From: Meandrina meandrites
Taxonomy: Eukaryota > Cnidaria > Anthozoa > Scleractinia > Meandrinidae
NCBI GenBank assembly: GCA_963693305.1
Contig: OY855903.1
Span: 50,253,150-50,317,149 of the forward strand
Length of the DNA: 64,000 nt
Direction of reading: 5' to 3'
The translations under genes and the position numbers were made by a program. This document shows positions 44,894 through 58,090 of the stretch, in pieces (within the stretch, counting starts at the first letter, position 1; each line of letters begins with the position of its first letter). Under the pieces are notes generated by a model, which ran no database searches, was not told the origin of the DNA, and worked only from the letters and a program-made list of their open reading frames with translations.

Positions 44894-44948
44894 GGCAGAT
44901 CGCCCATAACTCAATAAGGACAGGTAAGACCGGTGAGAATAGAATACT
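44894..44948 (+). repeat. Split direct repeat B2, right end of the element
   Basis: 55 bp, same as 44607-44661. The last 20 nt of the element (to 44942) mirror its first 20. Confidence 0.9.
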
Positions 44949-45077
44949 GATTCTAGCAGCTAATCAATTATTAATCAATGAATCACTAGCTTGTATCGAA
45001 ACACTGTGAATCCCGTACATTCGCTATAAAAATGTAAATGTGTACCCAAACAGCTTTTCTGGGTTGGCCCCTGTAAA

Positions 45078-48000
45078 GCAATCAACCGCCGGCTTCACCG
45101 ACGAAGTGCAACGTTAACGAGTATGCGGTCAATGCAGCCATATACAATCCTCTAAGGATCCTTCGTAGCCGTTATTTAGTGGAATGGCGAAGGACAAGGC
45201 TGCGAAAAAGACACGTTGATCAATCTCTGACAGTAAGACAATGCTCGTTATAAGGGAAATAGACGAACTTGTGGAAATTAATTAAAAAAAAACACCTGTA
45301 ATGTTCTATATCAACAAATTAACTCTCAGTCAAAAGAAAGAACCTTGACCTCGTGGCTACAAGAAAATATCTCACCTGTTGTAATTATCTTAATTAAACA
45401 AAGAACATTACATATATATATTTTTTTAAACAGCGAACAAACATGGAGGTTTGTTTGTTTGTTTGTTTGTTATTTTAAGATGACCGGTTAATCATTTATT
45501 TATTAATTCCTTTGAGTCAGACTCTATTTTATCACATTTTTGTATGCAGTTGTGTTGTGGCAAGCCATCATTGTTTCATCGTGAATTATTTGGAATAAAG
45601 CTATTATTTTTTGAGGGGGGAGCTAAATTTAAGTTGCAAGGTTTTATTAAGAAACGCTCGTTCTTCTTTTTTTTTTATATAAGTTTTGCTTAAAATAACC
45701 ACAAACTTAATATAAAGGGACCAGAAAAATGAAAGCATCAAAATTTTCCAACGGTTTACGAATTGTCTAACCTGATAAGTTACTTATATCTTTTGAGAAC
45801 TGTCTGCCGAGTGATTGATTTGTTACAGACGACAAGCAAAACTTCACCTGTTGTGCTAACATTAAAACAGTACGTTCCTCCAATTGCTCCAATCCTGTAC
45901 CTGCAATTTTGCATGTGATTGCTCTAGCTACTTGAAACATTACAGCTGCTATGCTTGTAGCTTCCATCTGACCTGATGTTCTTTGAAGTTCGGGCAACCG
46001 AGAGCGAGAGCCGTCAAGAGTTCAAACTTTCGCTTTCGTTCTCGCTTATAGTCACCTATAGTTTTCACGCTGCGCTGTCGGCGACTCCAGTCAATTGTCG
46101 TGTGCTTTCATTATCTTAGAGCTATATTAGATTGAGTCTTCGAGAGTTTTTTCCCAGAGTTTTCTTCTCTGAAGGTTGAAGAAAACTCTCCCACAACTTT
46201 CAATTTGGCCCCCGCTTATATTTGTAATTACTCGGTCGTTCTCGTTCTGGTGCATACCACATGCACATAATAATTCTTAATCTGGGTCCAATTCTCGAAG
46301 TTTGTTTTTCTTATAAGGTGACCGGTTATTCAGTATTCATTGCTAAAGTCGGACTCTATTTTACTACATTGTTGGTATGCAGCTGTGTTTTGACAAGTCA
46401 TCATTCTTTCATCGCAATTCTTTAACAGCGTGAAAGATTGGGAATAAAAGCTGTTATTTTTTTCTTTAGGGGAGGGGAGAAATATAAATTGCAAGGTTTT
46501 GTGAGCGAACGTTCGTTCTAGTAGTATTTTTTGATATAAGTTTATCTAAAAATAAACACAAACTTAATAATAAGGGACCAGAAAAAAAAAATGAAAGCAT
46601 CAAAATTTTCAAACGGTTTACGGATTGTATAACCTGATAAATTATTTATATCTTTTAAAAGCTGTCTGCCGAGTAAGTGATTTGTCTCAGACAGCGAGCA
46701 AAACTCCACCTGTCTCTTGGAAATCTCAAAGATTCACTCTTTTTTCATTCCATGCGTGGCGAGGCTTGCTAAATAGTTAGCTACAGTTCCAAAGACAAGA
46801 ACTTCACTATCTGACGTTTCTCATCACTGTCTCTCATTACATATAAAGGAGGTAATTAGGGAGTTGCTAAATTTAGTAGGAACGCTATTTATTTGTTTTC
46901 TTCTCTGAAAGGAGTCACAGCCCAGTTGTCAATAGTGGACAACACATCGGTCAATGCAATCTATTATAATACGCCAGCATATTTGGTAAATTTTGATTTA
47001 AGATTACAAAAAAACACATGAAGATGAACAGGTTATAGATTGAAGCATCTGAACTTAGAGTACTGAGTGCGAGTGGCGGAAGTAATATTAATTATGCTAA
47101 CTTTAAAAGTGTGTTCCGCAATTGCTTTAATCATTATTAATCCTACACCTGCAATTTTTTGCATGTGATCGCACTAGCTACGTGAAACATTACAACTGCC
47201 ATGCTTGTCCCTTACAACTGATCTGAAGTTCTTTGAAGTTCGGTCAATCGAGTACGAGAGCCGTCAAGAGTTTAACCTTTCGCTTTCGTTCTGGCTTGCA
47301 GTTTTCACACTGCGCTGTCGGCGACTTTAGTCAACTGTCGTGTGCTTTCATTATTTTAGAGCTGTATTTGATCGAGTCGTCAAGAGAGTTTTTCCAGAGT
47401 TTTTTTCGCTGAAGGTTAAATAAAACTCTCTCACAACTTTCAATTTCAAACCCCGCTTACATTTGTAAATACTCGTTCGCTCTCGTTCTAACTGCATTCC
47501 ACATGCACATAATAATTCCTATTCTGGGTCCAATTCTCGATCTCCTTACTTGTTTCGGCATATAGCTTTCTGTATTAGGCTCCCACACACGTTCCCCATG
47601 AACATTATCACTTTTGCAGGAGCTGACTATTCTGCATTTCTTAAGGTAAAATCTCTTGTTCTCTATTTGAAGCCGGCATGTTTGCATATTATAACCTTGC
47701 AGAATTAAATCTTTCCTTCAATAAGGATTGGTAGCTTCATATTTGTGTTGGCTCTAGGAAACATGCTTTTACCTAAGAGAAATGCTCAGTGAAATGTGTA
47801 GCCAACCTCGCATGAAAACTACTTCGCAATTTCATTTTAAGTTGTGAAGCAATCAATAGCCGGCTTCACCGAAGAAGTGCAACGAGTAGACGGTCAATGC
47901 AGCTCTATACAATCCTCTGCGGATCCTTCGAAGCCGTTAGTGGAATGGCGACGGACACGGCTGCGAAAAAGACAAGTTGCTCAATATCTGACAGCAAGAC

Positions 48001-51000
48001 GATATTCGTTATAAGGGAGAATGGATGAACTTGTGGAAATTAATCTAAAAAAACACCTGCAATGTTCTGTATGAGCAAATTAACTCTCAATCAAAAGAAA
48101 GAACCTTGAACCCATGGCTACAAGAATATCTCTTAAATGTTGTATTTTTGTTAATAAAACGAAGAAACATTATATATCTCTTTTCAACAGCGGGCAAACA
48201 TGGAAGTTTGTGTTTCTTAAGGTCATTGCCCTGTATTGCATTGCGCATCCTTACTGCACAGAATTTTAGTACTACGCGTAATTAGCGCGTACATATAAAC
48301 AAAATGGCGGCTTGTTTCTATGTAACTTAGCTCGTGAAAGAAATAAATCATCGCTTTCTCGTAAACGAGTATGGTGACGTATCGATTTTTTCACGTATTT
48401 TGGGTGTAGCGATCAAATTCTTTCTATAAAACGAATACAGATCAATTTCCTTGTTTAAAAAAATAGATTATTACCGGAAACGTGTACTTTGCCAGTACTC
48501 GCAAAGGAATTATTAAGGAATTATGTGGTATATGCAAGGTCTTCCTGCTCCTAATTAAAAGAATGTGGTGACCCCCCTTTTTTATTTCAAAATCTATGTT
48601 CCCTTAAGCTAATCAACCAGTAGGCAAAGTTTGGTTGAAAATCTATGTTCAGTTCTATTTCGGGGAAATGATCTTAAGGTGACCGATCATTCATTATTAA
48701 TTCCTTTAAGTCAGACTCTATTTCATCGCATTGTTTGTATGCAGTTGTGTTGAGGCAAGTCATCATTGTTTCATCGCGATTCCTCAATAGCGCGAACGAT
48801 TGGAAAAAAATGCTGTTTTTTAAGGGGGGGGGGATTCAAGTTGCAAGGTTTTGTGAGGGATCGCTCGCTCTACTTTTTTTATATAAATTTTGCTTAAAAT
48901 AACCACAAACGTAATATTAAAGGACCAGAAAAAATGAAAGCAGCAAAATTTCCAAACGGTTTACGGATGGTATATAACCTGATAAATTATTTATATCTTC
49001 TGAGAACTATCTGGCGAGTAAGCGATTTGTCTCAGACGGCGAGCAAAACTCCACCTGTCTCTTGAAAACCTCAAAGATTCACTCTATTCTCTTTCCATGC
49101 GTGGCGAAGCTTGCTGAATGGTAAGCTACAGTTTCAAAGACAAGAAGTTCACTATCTGGCGTTTCTCATAGCTGTCTCTCATTACATATGAAGGAGGTAA
49201 GAAGGGAGTTGGTAAATTTAAGAGTAGTGCTATTTATTTGTTTTCTTCCCTGAAAGGAGTCACAGCCCAGTTGTCAGTAGTAGACAACGCATCGGTCAAT
49301 GCAATCTATCATAACACGCCAGACACATTGGGAAAAGTTTAAAGTAAGATTACAAAAAAAAAAACATACTGAAGATGAACAGGTTATAGATCGAAGCATC
49401 TGAACTTAGAGTACTGAGTGCTAGTGGCGGAAGTAATATTAATTATGCTAACTTTAAAAGAGTATTTTCCCCAATTGCTTCAATCCTTATTAATCCTGCA
49501 CCTATAATTTCTGCATGTGATCGCACTAGCTACGTGAAACATTACAACTGCAATGCTTGTCGGTTCCAACTGATCTGAAGTTCTTTGAAGTTTGGTCAAT
49601 CGAGAGCGAGAGCCGTCAAGAGTTCAAACTTTCGCTTTCGCTCTGGCTTGCAGTTTCCACGCTGCGGTGTCGGCGACTTTAGTCAACTCTCGTGTGCTTT
49701 CATTATTTTGGAGCTGTATTTGATTGAGTCTTCAAAAGAGTTTTTCCAGAGTTTTTTTTCGCTGAAGGTTAAATAAAACTCTCTCACAACATTCAATTTC
49801 AAACCCCGCTTACATTTGTAAATACTCGGTCTCTCTCGTTCTAGTGCATGCCACATACACATAATAATTCTTATTCTGGTTCCAATTCTCGATCTCCTCA
49901 CTCGTTTTGGCATATAGCTTTTTGTATTGTTTCCCCATAAACGTTCCTAAGAACATCTTTACTTTTGCATAAGCTGACTATTCCGCATGCTTTTACAAGT
50001 GCCCATTTAATATCAGTTGTATGTATCAAGCCTCTTGATCTCTACTCAAAACTGGCGTGTTTTCATATTATAGCCTTACAGAATTAAAAGCTTTGTTTCA
50101 TGCAATAAGGATTAGTGGCTTCGTATTTGAGTTGGCCCAACGAAAGATGGTTTTATCTAAGAGAAATGCTCGATGAATTGTGTAGCCAACCTCTCGTGAA
50201 AACTAGTTCGCAATTTCATTTTTTAAAGCTGTGAAGCAATCAATAACCGGCTTCACCGAAGAAGTGCAACGAGTATACGGTTAATGCAGCTGATACAATC
50301 CTCTGCGGATCCTTCGAAGCCGTTAGTGGAATGGCGACGGACACGGCTGCGAAAAAGACAAGTTGCTCAATATCAGATAGCAAGACAATATTCGTTATAA
50401 GGGAGAATGGATGGTGAATAAAAAAATCACCTCTAATGTTCTGTATGAGCAAATTAACTCTCACTCAAAAGAACCTTGACCCCGTGGCTACAAGAAAATC
50501 TCTTAAATGTTGTATCTTTGTTAATAAGACAAAGAAATATTATATATCTCTTTTCAACAGCGGGAAAACATGGAAAGTTGTGTTTCTTAAGGTCATTGCC
50601 CTGTATTGCATTGCGCATCCTTACTGCACAGAATTTAGCACGTAATTAGCGCGCACATATAAACAAAATTGCGGCTTTTTTCTATGCAACTTAGCCCGTG
50701 AGAGAAATAAATCATCGCTTTCTCGTGCACGAGTACGGTGACGTATCAAATTTTTCACGTTTTTTGGGTGTAGCGATCAAATTCTTTCTATAAAATGAAT
50801 GCATATCATTTCCTTGTTTAAAAAACAATAGATTATCACCGGAAACGTGTACTTTGCCAGTACTCGCAAAGGAATTATTAAGGAATTATGTGGTACATAC
50901 AAAGTCTTCCTGCTCCTAATCGAATGTGGCGATCACCTTTTTTTATCTCAAAATTTAAGTTCCTTTAATTTAATCAGCCAGTGGGCAAAGTTTGGTTGAA

Positions 51001-52716
51001 AATCTATGTTCATTATTCATTATTCATTCAATAAAGTCGGACTCCATTTTATCACATTGTTTGTGTGCAGTTGTGTTGTGGCAAGTCATTATTATTTCAT
51101 CGTGATTCTTCAATAGCAAGAACGATTTGAAAAGAGCTGTTTTTGGAAGGGGGGATTTAAGTTGCAAGGTTTTGTGAACGAACGTTCGTTCTAGTAATTT
51201 TTGATATAAGTTTTGCTAAAAATGAACACAAACTTAATAATAAGGGACCAGATGAATTATTTCTTTCTTTCGAGAACTGTCTGCCGAGTAAGTGATTTGT
51301 TTCAGACGGCGAGCAAAACTCCACCTGTCTCTTGAAAATCTTACTGAAGATTCTCTCTATTCTTTTTCCATGCGTGGCGAGGCTTGCTAAATAGTTAGCT
51401 ACAGTTTCAAAGACAAGAACTTCACTATCTGACGTTTCTCATAACTGTCTCTCATTACATATGAAGGAGGTAAGAAGGGAGTTGGTAAATTTAGTAGGAA
51501 CGCTATTTATTTGTTTTCTTCTCTGAAAGGAGTCACAGCCCAGTTGTCAATAGCGGAAAAATTTACGAACCGGCCAATGGAATCTATTATAATACGCCAA
51601 ACACATTGGGTAATTTTCAGTGTAAGATTAGCAATGAAGATGAACAGTTATAGATCCAAGCATTTGTACTTAAAATACTGAATGCGAGTGGCGGAAGCAA
51701 TATTAGTTATGGTAACTCTAAAACAGAATGCTCTTCCAATTACTCCAATCCTGCACCTGAAATTTTTGTATGTGATTGCTCTAGCTACTTGAAACATTAC
51801 AGCTGCTATGCCTGTCGCTTCCATCTGATCTGCAGTTCTTTGAAGTTCGGTCAATCGAGAGCGAGAGCCGTGAAGAGTTTAAACTTTCGCTTTCGTTCTG
51901 GCTTGCAGTTTTCACGCTGCACTGTCGGTGACTTTAGTCAACTCTCGTGTGCTTTCATTATTTTGGAGTTGTATCTAATTGAGTCGTCGCTGAAGGTTAA
52001 ATAAAACTCTCTCACAACTTTCAATTTCAATCCCGCCTCTGATTTTGTAAATACTCGGTCGCTCTCTGTCGTTCTAGTGCATGCCAAATGCAGATAATAA
52101 TTCTTACTCTGGGTCCAATTCTCGATCTCCTTACTCGTTTTGGCATATAGCTTCTGTATTATGCTCCCACACACGTTCCCCATGAACATTATTACTTTTG
52201 CAGTCATGAGATGACTATTCTACAAGCTTTTACAAGTGCCCATTTAATATCAGTTGTATGTATCAAGCCTCTTGTTCTCTATTTGAAGCCGGCGAGTTTG
52301 CATATTATAGCCTTACAGAATTAAATGCTTTGTTTCATGCAATAAGGATTAGTGGCTTCATATTTGAGTTGGCCCAACGAAAGATGGTTTTATCTAAGAG
52401 AAATGCTCGATGAATTGTATAGCCAACCTCGCAGGAAAACTATTTCGCAATTTCATTTTTAAAAGCTGTGAAGCAATCAATAGCCGGCTTCACCGAAGAA
52501 GTGCAACGAGTATACGGTCAATGCAGCTCTCTACAATCCTCTGCGGATCCTTAAATTCTTTATTTCAATAAGCATTGGTAGCTTCATAATCATAATTGAG
52601 TTGGCTCAGCGAAAGATGCTTTTACTTAAAAGAAATGCTCGATGAAATGTGTAGCCACGCTATACGGTCAATGCAGCTCTATACAATCCTCTACGGATCC
52701 TTCGAAGCCGTTAGTA
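45078..52716. repeat. Degenerate tandem array, units about 1.2-2.4 kb
   Basis: The anchor AAGCAATCAAT..CCGGCTTCACCG recurs at 45078, 47848, 50236 and 52471. A second anchor (GAGAGCCGTCAAGAGTT) recurs near 46000, 47260, 49608 and 51865, and a third (ACTCTATTTTATCACATT) near 45520, 46355, 48718 and 51045. This fits four or more units, the first one partly deleted. Minus-strand frames stay similar between units (for example TELQRTSDQMEATSIAAVMF near 45930-46000 and 51780-51860), but they have no known domain and frequent stops. The fourth unit is cut at 52716 by another element and resumes at 55797. Confidence 0.8.
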
Positions 52717-55700
52717 GGGACTTTAAGGTACACTACGGCGAGGCGCTACTACGGCTACCATGACCGGAAAGGTCTGGGGGAGAGTACGTCTCGGCAGTCT
52801 CCCAAATTTAGTGTAAGAAGGAAAACAAACTCTAAAGAAGCACAGTCTAAGGAATGGAAGGTCACTTTTATTTAGTTTCTTACAGCCGAATGGCTTCGCT
52901 TAGAGAAAGATTGTTATTGTTTGCTTTGGTAGGTCCAACAGATTAGTTCTGAACGAAAACTTATGCTATACACTTTCTAAAACGATAACAATTTCAGAAT
53001 TTGATTAATGAAATGTTTATAATTTGAAAGAGACGAATATCTCAAAGAATATGGAGTTAAAAGCTGAAAGATACTAGCACTCACAGAAGTAAAATATTAG
53101 CGGAGCTCCCGCGGGCGCCGAAGGCGCCCGCGGGCGGAGCATCCATAGGCATAGAAATTAATAAACCCGTCAAGGCGAGAAAATTTGGTTGTCGTCTACG
53201 TACGTACGTACGTACGTACGCACGGATTAGGCCTGGGGACGAGTTTGTCTTTATCTTTGATTTGGAGTCCTTCTTACGCAAAAAGTAGCGCAAAAAAATT
53301 TTTTGGTTTGTTGAGAGTTAACTTACTTGTCGTAGAAATTTTTAAGAACACTGTGTTATTTCAGAGTTTTTTTCCTCATGTTTTCTCATGATCTGGACAT
53401 TTCATTTCAACTTAAACGAAGCGATTGTATGAAAAGGCGGTAAAATACTTGGTACGTTGTTCACCTTCAAAGCTGAATGAAGACGCGAAGAAAGCATGCT
53501 GACGCGAAGAAAGCATTCTTCGTGAATATTTCTCACTCTATTTAACCATCTACATCATGGAAACTCATGCCAAATGATTAAGGACAACCTCTTAACGGGA
53601 AGATCCAAAATAATTGCCGACTTGAACATGATATACATCGGACAACACCGAGAGTTGAAGCACTGCGGCTGAACAAGGCTGAAAAATTAATAGAACTGAC
53701 ATTGAACTGGCATAAAAGTGAGCTCAGAGCCGGCGATGTTCACTAAGTGATGGATAAAAGACTGTTAACAGCTACACCGAAAGGAAAGGAAAGATCGATG
53801 TTTGCTGATAATTCAAAACGTGTTCATGTTGGTGGTGTTGGAGTATTCAGTAAGCTTACAACGAGTGGCGTGTTCGCTTCCGAAGTTATTGTGCTGGTTT
53901 GAATTTTTTTCCCTGCAGTATTACAAGCCTTTTTCAACACTGTTTTCAAAAGATGAGGTAACATATGTTAATGTATGCACTAAGCATAAGTCTAATTGTA
54001 TCATGAGAATCAGTTCATACTTCATTTATGAGCGAAATTGAAGTTGTGTCGGTTTTCAGATCTTCCCGTAAATATTTATAATTCAATTAATGCTGCTTTC
54101 AAACCTGTTCATGTTTGTACATTTTATGCAGACATTGTTTATTAAATATTGCGTTTGGACTAATTGTTTTGTGTTTTAGTTAGTGGAGTTAACTGTGATG
54201 TTCATAATTGGATTTTGAGAACTACATTAAAATCTTAAGCTTCACGGCACAAAATCGCGATTCGCTTTGTCAATTACAAACTACACGTACAGAAAAATCT
54301 TGCGAACAAAAACGAGTAAAACTATTTAGCGATACTGCACACCAAAATATATTTAAGCGATCTATTATCTAACCGTTCTTGTTTTATACTCGCTTGCATT
54401 TGTTTTGTTTATCTTATCAGCGAGTGTGTTGAAATCTTGTACGCGTAAAAAAAAAACAACAATATTTCGCCGATTTCGTTGCGAGTTACCTGTGCTTGGC
54501 TGAGTGCCTTCGGACTTTACTTACCGCATATTTGCTTACCAGAAATGAAGAAAATTGAATCATTTCTTCTGCATAAAGTTCTCCAAGGTATTTAGCAACG
54601 CGTACGATTAAACAGAATTTGTTAATCATGCAACCAAACCGCAACGAAAAGAAGACGGTTAAGACAACATTGTAAGCTTATTCTTAGTTAGCGTTTAACA
54701 CGTCCCAAATCACAAACTGCCACAATTCTTACACAAAATCTGCTTTAACATGACTTTACATAACGGGCACCATCAATTTGAGTTTATTTTGCCGCTGTGA
54801 TTTTCTCAGTTTACCGTGGCGTGAGTTCATTTTGTCTACTGTGTTGAGCAGCGAATTCACTTCGTTTTTCTGTGTTTTGTTTTTGCCTTGAGCTGATTAT
54901 TTTGCCCTCACTGTTTTGTAGTAAATCAAAACAGGGTCAAGGTCTTTCATATATTGAATAACTCATAGAGTTATTAATCAGTGTGCATTAAACGTTTTAA
55001 AAAAAGTTTTACTTAGATTTGTTGTGTGCGCCTACGTGCGTACGTGAGGAACCCAATAAAGTGCACTCGTCAATTTCAATTTTAGAACCTGCCACGTCAG
55101 GCAATAAGGGTCCAATAAAAGTCAGATGGTTAACCTCGAAATATATTGACGTTGCTTTCGTCAACAAAACCACGAGAGGTTTTTAAGGTATTAAGTTTAA
55201 CCATGAGCGATAAAAAATTAATTTATTTGTTCCTATATAAGCTACTGAATAAGCTTAGAAATAGTGTGGCTACTTATTTGATAACACCAGAAGTTTTTTT
55301 TTTTCTGATAACACTAGCAAAAAAGTAATAAATGGGAGCTCCGCTTTTAGGCCTGCCTAAATCTATATATTATCGGATACTTATCCAGATAAAGTGCATC
55401 TTCCCTGAACTCTCAAAGCAAGCTTTTAACTTTAAACAACTCACGCTGAAGAAGAATGTTTATCTTCGCCATGCCACACTTTCATGAAACGAATTCAATT
55501 GAAAATTTACAAGCGTATGAGCGACAGACTCAACAAATATTCGACTGAACTTGATTTCAAAGGATACATTTTGCGTTGGAACTCTGAAACTGCTGAGAAA
55601 TTCGTAGAAAAAGGACAGAGCAGCGAATTAAACCCACGTACTAGCCACTACGGTAAAACCTCCTAGCTCAGGTAGTCAGATTTCACGCTACGGCCGGACT

Positions 55701-55796
55701 CGACCGACTGACATGCGCAGTGTCTTATCTTGTGTGAAATTTTACTTCCTGCAGCCGTAGTAGCGCCTCGCCGTAGTGTATCTTAAAGTCCCTACT
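52717..55796. mobile_element. 3.1-kb element with terminal inverted repeats of about 42 bp
   Basis: Left TAGGGACTTTAAGGTACAC...ACTACGGCT and right AGCCGTAGT...GTATCTTAAAGTCCCTA are inverse complements. It splits a tandem-array unit: the sequence GCCGTTAGTGGAATGG of other units is here GCCGTTAG, then the element, then TGGAATGG. The interior contains another repeat (53098-55360) and no transposase frame that I recognise, so its class is unclear. Confidence 0.85.
53098..55360 (+). mobile_element. Dispersed repeat, copy 2
   Basis: Inverse complement of 32797-35668 without the two MITEs nested there. It starts with AGCGGAGCTCC followed by a G/C-rich hairpin, and a (TACG)n run lies near 53199-53220. 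It ends with GGAGCTCCGCTTTTAGGCC and CTGCCTAAATCTATATATTA. No protein domain is seen in its small frames. Confidence 0.75.
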
Positions 55797-56030
55797 GGAA
55801 TGGCGACGGACACGGCTGCGAAAAAGACAAGTTGCTCAATATCTGATAGCAAGACAATATTCGTTATAAGGGAGAATGGAAGAATGTTGTAATTTTCTTT
55901 TTAATTAAACAAAGAACATTATATAAATTTTTAAAAACAGCGGGCAAATATGAAAGTTTGTTTTTCTTAAGGTGGCCGGTTATTCATTATTAATTCCTTA
56001 AAGTCAGACTTTATTTTATCACATTGTTTG
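55797..56030. repeat. Continuation of the interrupted tandem-array unit
   Basis: GGAATGGCGACGGACACGGC and the following sequence resume the unit cut at 52716. The ACTTTATTTTATCACATTGTT anchor at about 56005 is the same as in other units. Confidence 0.8.
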
Positions 56031-56230
56031 TATGCATTTCCCACGTTGGCATTCAAATTCCCATTTAAAAGCAAGACATCATCCGCTGGCACTTTTTGTA
56101 CCTCTTCCTGCAGTCTGCCGTAAAAAGCGGCCTTCCCTTCGTTATCTGCATCATTTTGTTCAGGGCATAGCACTTTATTATATGTTTTCATCAGTCCCTC
56201 GTTTACAGTCTGTTATTCAATAAAGGTTTC
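56030..56230 (-). mobile_element. LINE endonuclease fragment, minus strand
   Basis: The minus-strand frame (within 55967-56191) reads NDADNEGKAAFYGRLQEEV, then DDVLLLNGNLNANVGN. This corresponds to the apurinic-type endonuclease segment of CR1/RTE-like LINEs (NDAD...FY..L, then GDLNAKVG), with Asn replacing the catalytic-region Asp of GDLN. It is a short, dead piece joined to the end of the tandem-array unit. Confidence 0.75.
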
Positions 56231-57189
56231 TTGTTCCCCGCCTCCCATCCCATTTTTTTTTTCAAAAAAGATCAATTCCTGCAGAATGATTATTATCGTC
56301 CTTTCCTCAATAGACGATGCTTTCTTCTATGGCCGTTGAATGTTACCCATAGCTTATCCATCTGCATTCGCTTACACCACGAATTTGTATCGCTGAATCC
56401 CCCCCCATGATCTGAGTTGTCCTATGAGTAAACCATTATGCCTACTTTCCATTTGTCAATCACGAGACGCGTTTTAGCATCCAGGGGGCTTGCTCTCCAA
56501 ACGCGGACCTCCGATCGGCTTTCACCGATGCTGATCATTCTTTCATCGTGATGCCTATAAACGCCTGGACGACGGCAAATTTTTGTTTTGTTGTAAGGTT
56601 TCAGTAACTACCTTTTAACAGGGCAGGGTTGTTACTCTGGGCCAAACCATTAGCCTTGAGTACCAGGGTATTGATTAGTCAGACCCCTAAACCACAAACA
56701 AGTTCGGCTTGGTTGAAATTGCTAGAAGCAATCGGCTCCCACCAGTATAGCTCTGCGGGTCATTTAAGTGGTCAAACCTCCTCACAATGCTAAAGCACTC
56801 TATCAGAGGAAACTTGAAGTCTAGCAAGTGGATAATCTGACTTACATCGTAAGAATTCTCATACGTGGGGCATACTGGAAAATTTATGCATGAATCGTAA
56901 TTTTTAATTATCAGAGCTGTGCTCAAGATCACAGTTAACTCATATCTAATGTTTGTTTTCCGCTGTTTCAGAGTACGTGTGCGTCAAAAGTAGAGCGAGG
57001 TTCCACTTGAAAGACAGATTTGGGGAAATTTCTCCCCTGGATCCTTAGTGTTCAAAATGGCTACATTCGTTGAAGGTAATTATATTTTATAGTCACCCTT
57101 GTAAACAGAATCTGCTAATTGTTTATGATATAGTTCCGTGGTTTACATAACTTTTCATTTCAATTAACATTTGTTCCACGAGTGCGCGT
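56231..57189. other. No gene seen
   Basis: No domain-bearing frame. The minus-strand sequence near 56330-56530 could be further, highly diverged LINE sequence. A C-run lies at about 56400. Confidence 0.4.
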
Positions 57190-57463
57190 TGTATACATAC
57201 TAGTTATGCAACGCTTTCGATTGGTATACTTAACAATTAGACCCGCAGCCCGAAGGCGCTACGGGTCAATAGCCCATGAGGCGAGGCCGAATGGGCTATT
57301 GACCCGTGGCCCTTGAGGGCGAAGGGTATAATTGTTTTACTATCACCCAACTAGTCGGAGGAAAAAGCAATAATAAAGTTAGCAAATGCAAGTTGAAGAA
57401 AGATTTATTTGGGAATAAAACGAAAAAAAGCGTCGCGAATTTCGCTACTCGATGACTATTACT

Positions 57464-57495
<32 letters not shown>

Positions 57496-58090
57496 GTTTG
57501 GTGATACTAATATAGAATATCCCACGAGTCACTTGCATTTTCTCGGTATACGAAAAAGTGTTGCATAGCTATTTTATACCATGCCATAGAAAATATGCTT
57601 ACTTAAGTTCGTCGGGAATACGATCACAGAGCACGATGGGAAGGCTGAGTTTAATACCGTCGAATAGACAACGGCTTTCCTGTATTCTGATTGGCTGTAT
57701 TTTCTAAAAAGGTGATAAATAATTAAACAGGCGCTGAGCGATCTCGCATTGTGAATGGGTATATACTGGTTATGCAACGCTTTCGAGTAGTATACTTTGG
57801 ATTATTAAAAACTAGCAATGGTATATTGCAATTTCTGAGTTTTGATTGGTTAACAGGCAATGGTATGTGGGCTCATATACCATTGACCACAAATATGTGG
57901 ATATTCCATGGTATACCACAAGAAAGTGTTGCATAACTATTTTATACCATGCTATAGAATTTACGCTTGCTAAATTTCGTCGGGAGTAAGATCACATGCA
58001 GCGAACGATGGGAAGGTTGGATTTAATATCGTCGAATATACAACGGCTTTCCTGCATTCTGATTGGCTGTATTTTCTATGGCATGGTATA
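57190..58090. repeat. Two diverged direct copies of a hairpin-rich repeat
   Basis: ATACTAGTTATGCAACGCTTTCGA and GTATACT at about 57199 recur at about 57763. GCATA.CTATTTTATACCATG, TCGTCGGGA and CTGATTGGCTGTATTTTCTA occur in both halves (about 57563-57710 and 57930-58080). The first half holds a strong hairpin (57241-57305, ACCCG..GGGTCAATAGCCCAT against ATGGGCTATTGACCCG). It is probably a piece of a DNA-transposon family. Confidence 0.65.

Larger units (their letters stand above)
38321..44942 (+). mobile_element. Tyrosine-recombinase (DIRS/Ngaro/PAT-like) retrotransposon, degenerate
   Basis: About 6.6 kb. Order: direct repeat A1, gag-like frames, reverse transcriptase, RNase H, tyrosine recombinase, then B1, A2 and B2. 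This A1-ORFs-B1-A2-B2 layout is the split-direct-repeat arrangement known for PAT and Ngaro elements. The outer 20 nt are inverse complements with one mismatch (CTATTCTCAGCGGTCTTACC against GGTAAGACCGGTGAGAATAG). No target-site duplication is evident, as expected for recombinase-mediated insertion. The coding regions carry many stops and shifts, so this copy is inactive. Confidence 0.85.
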
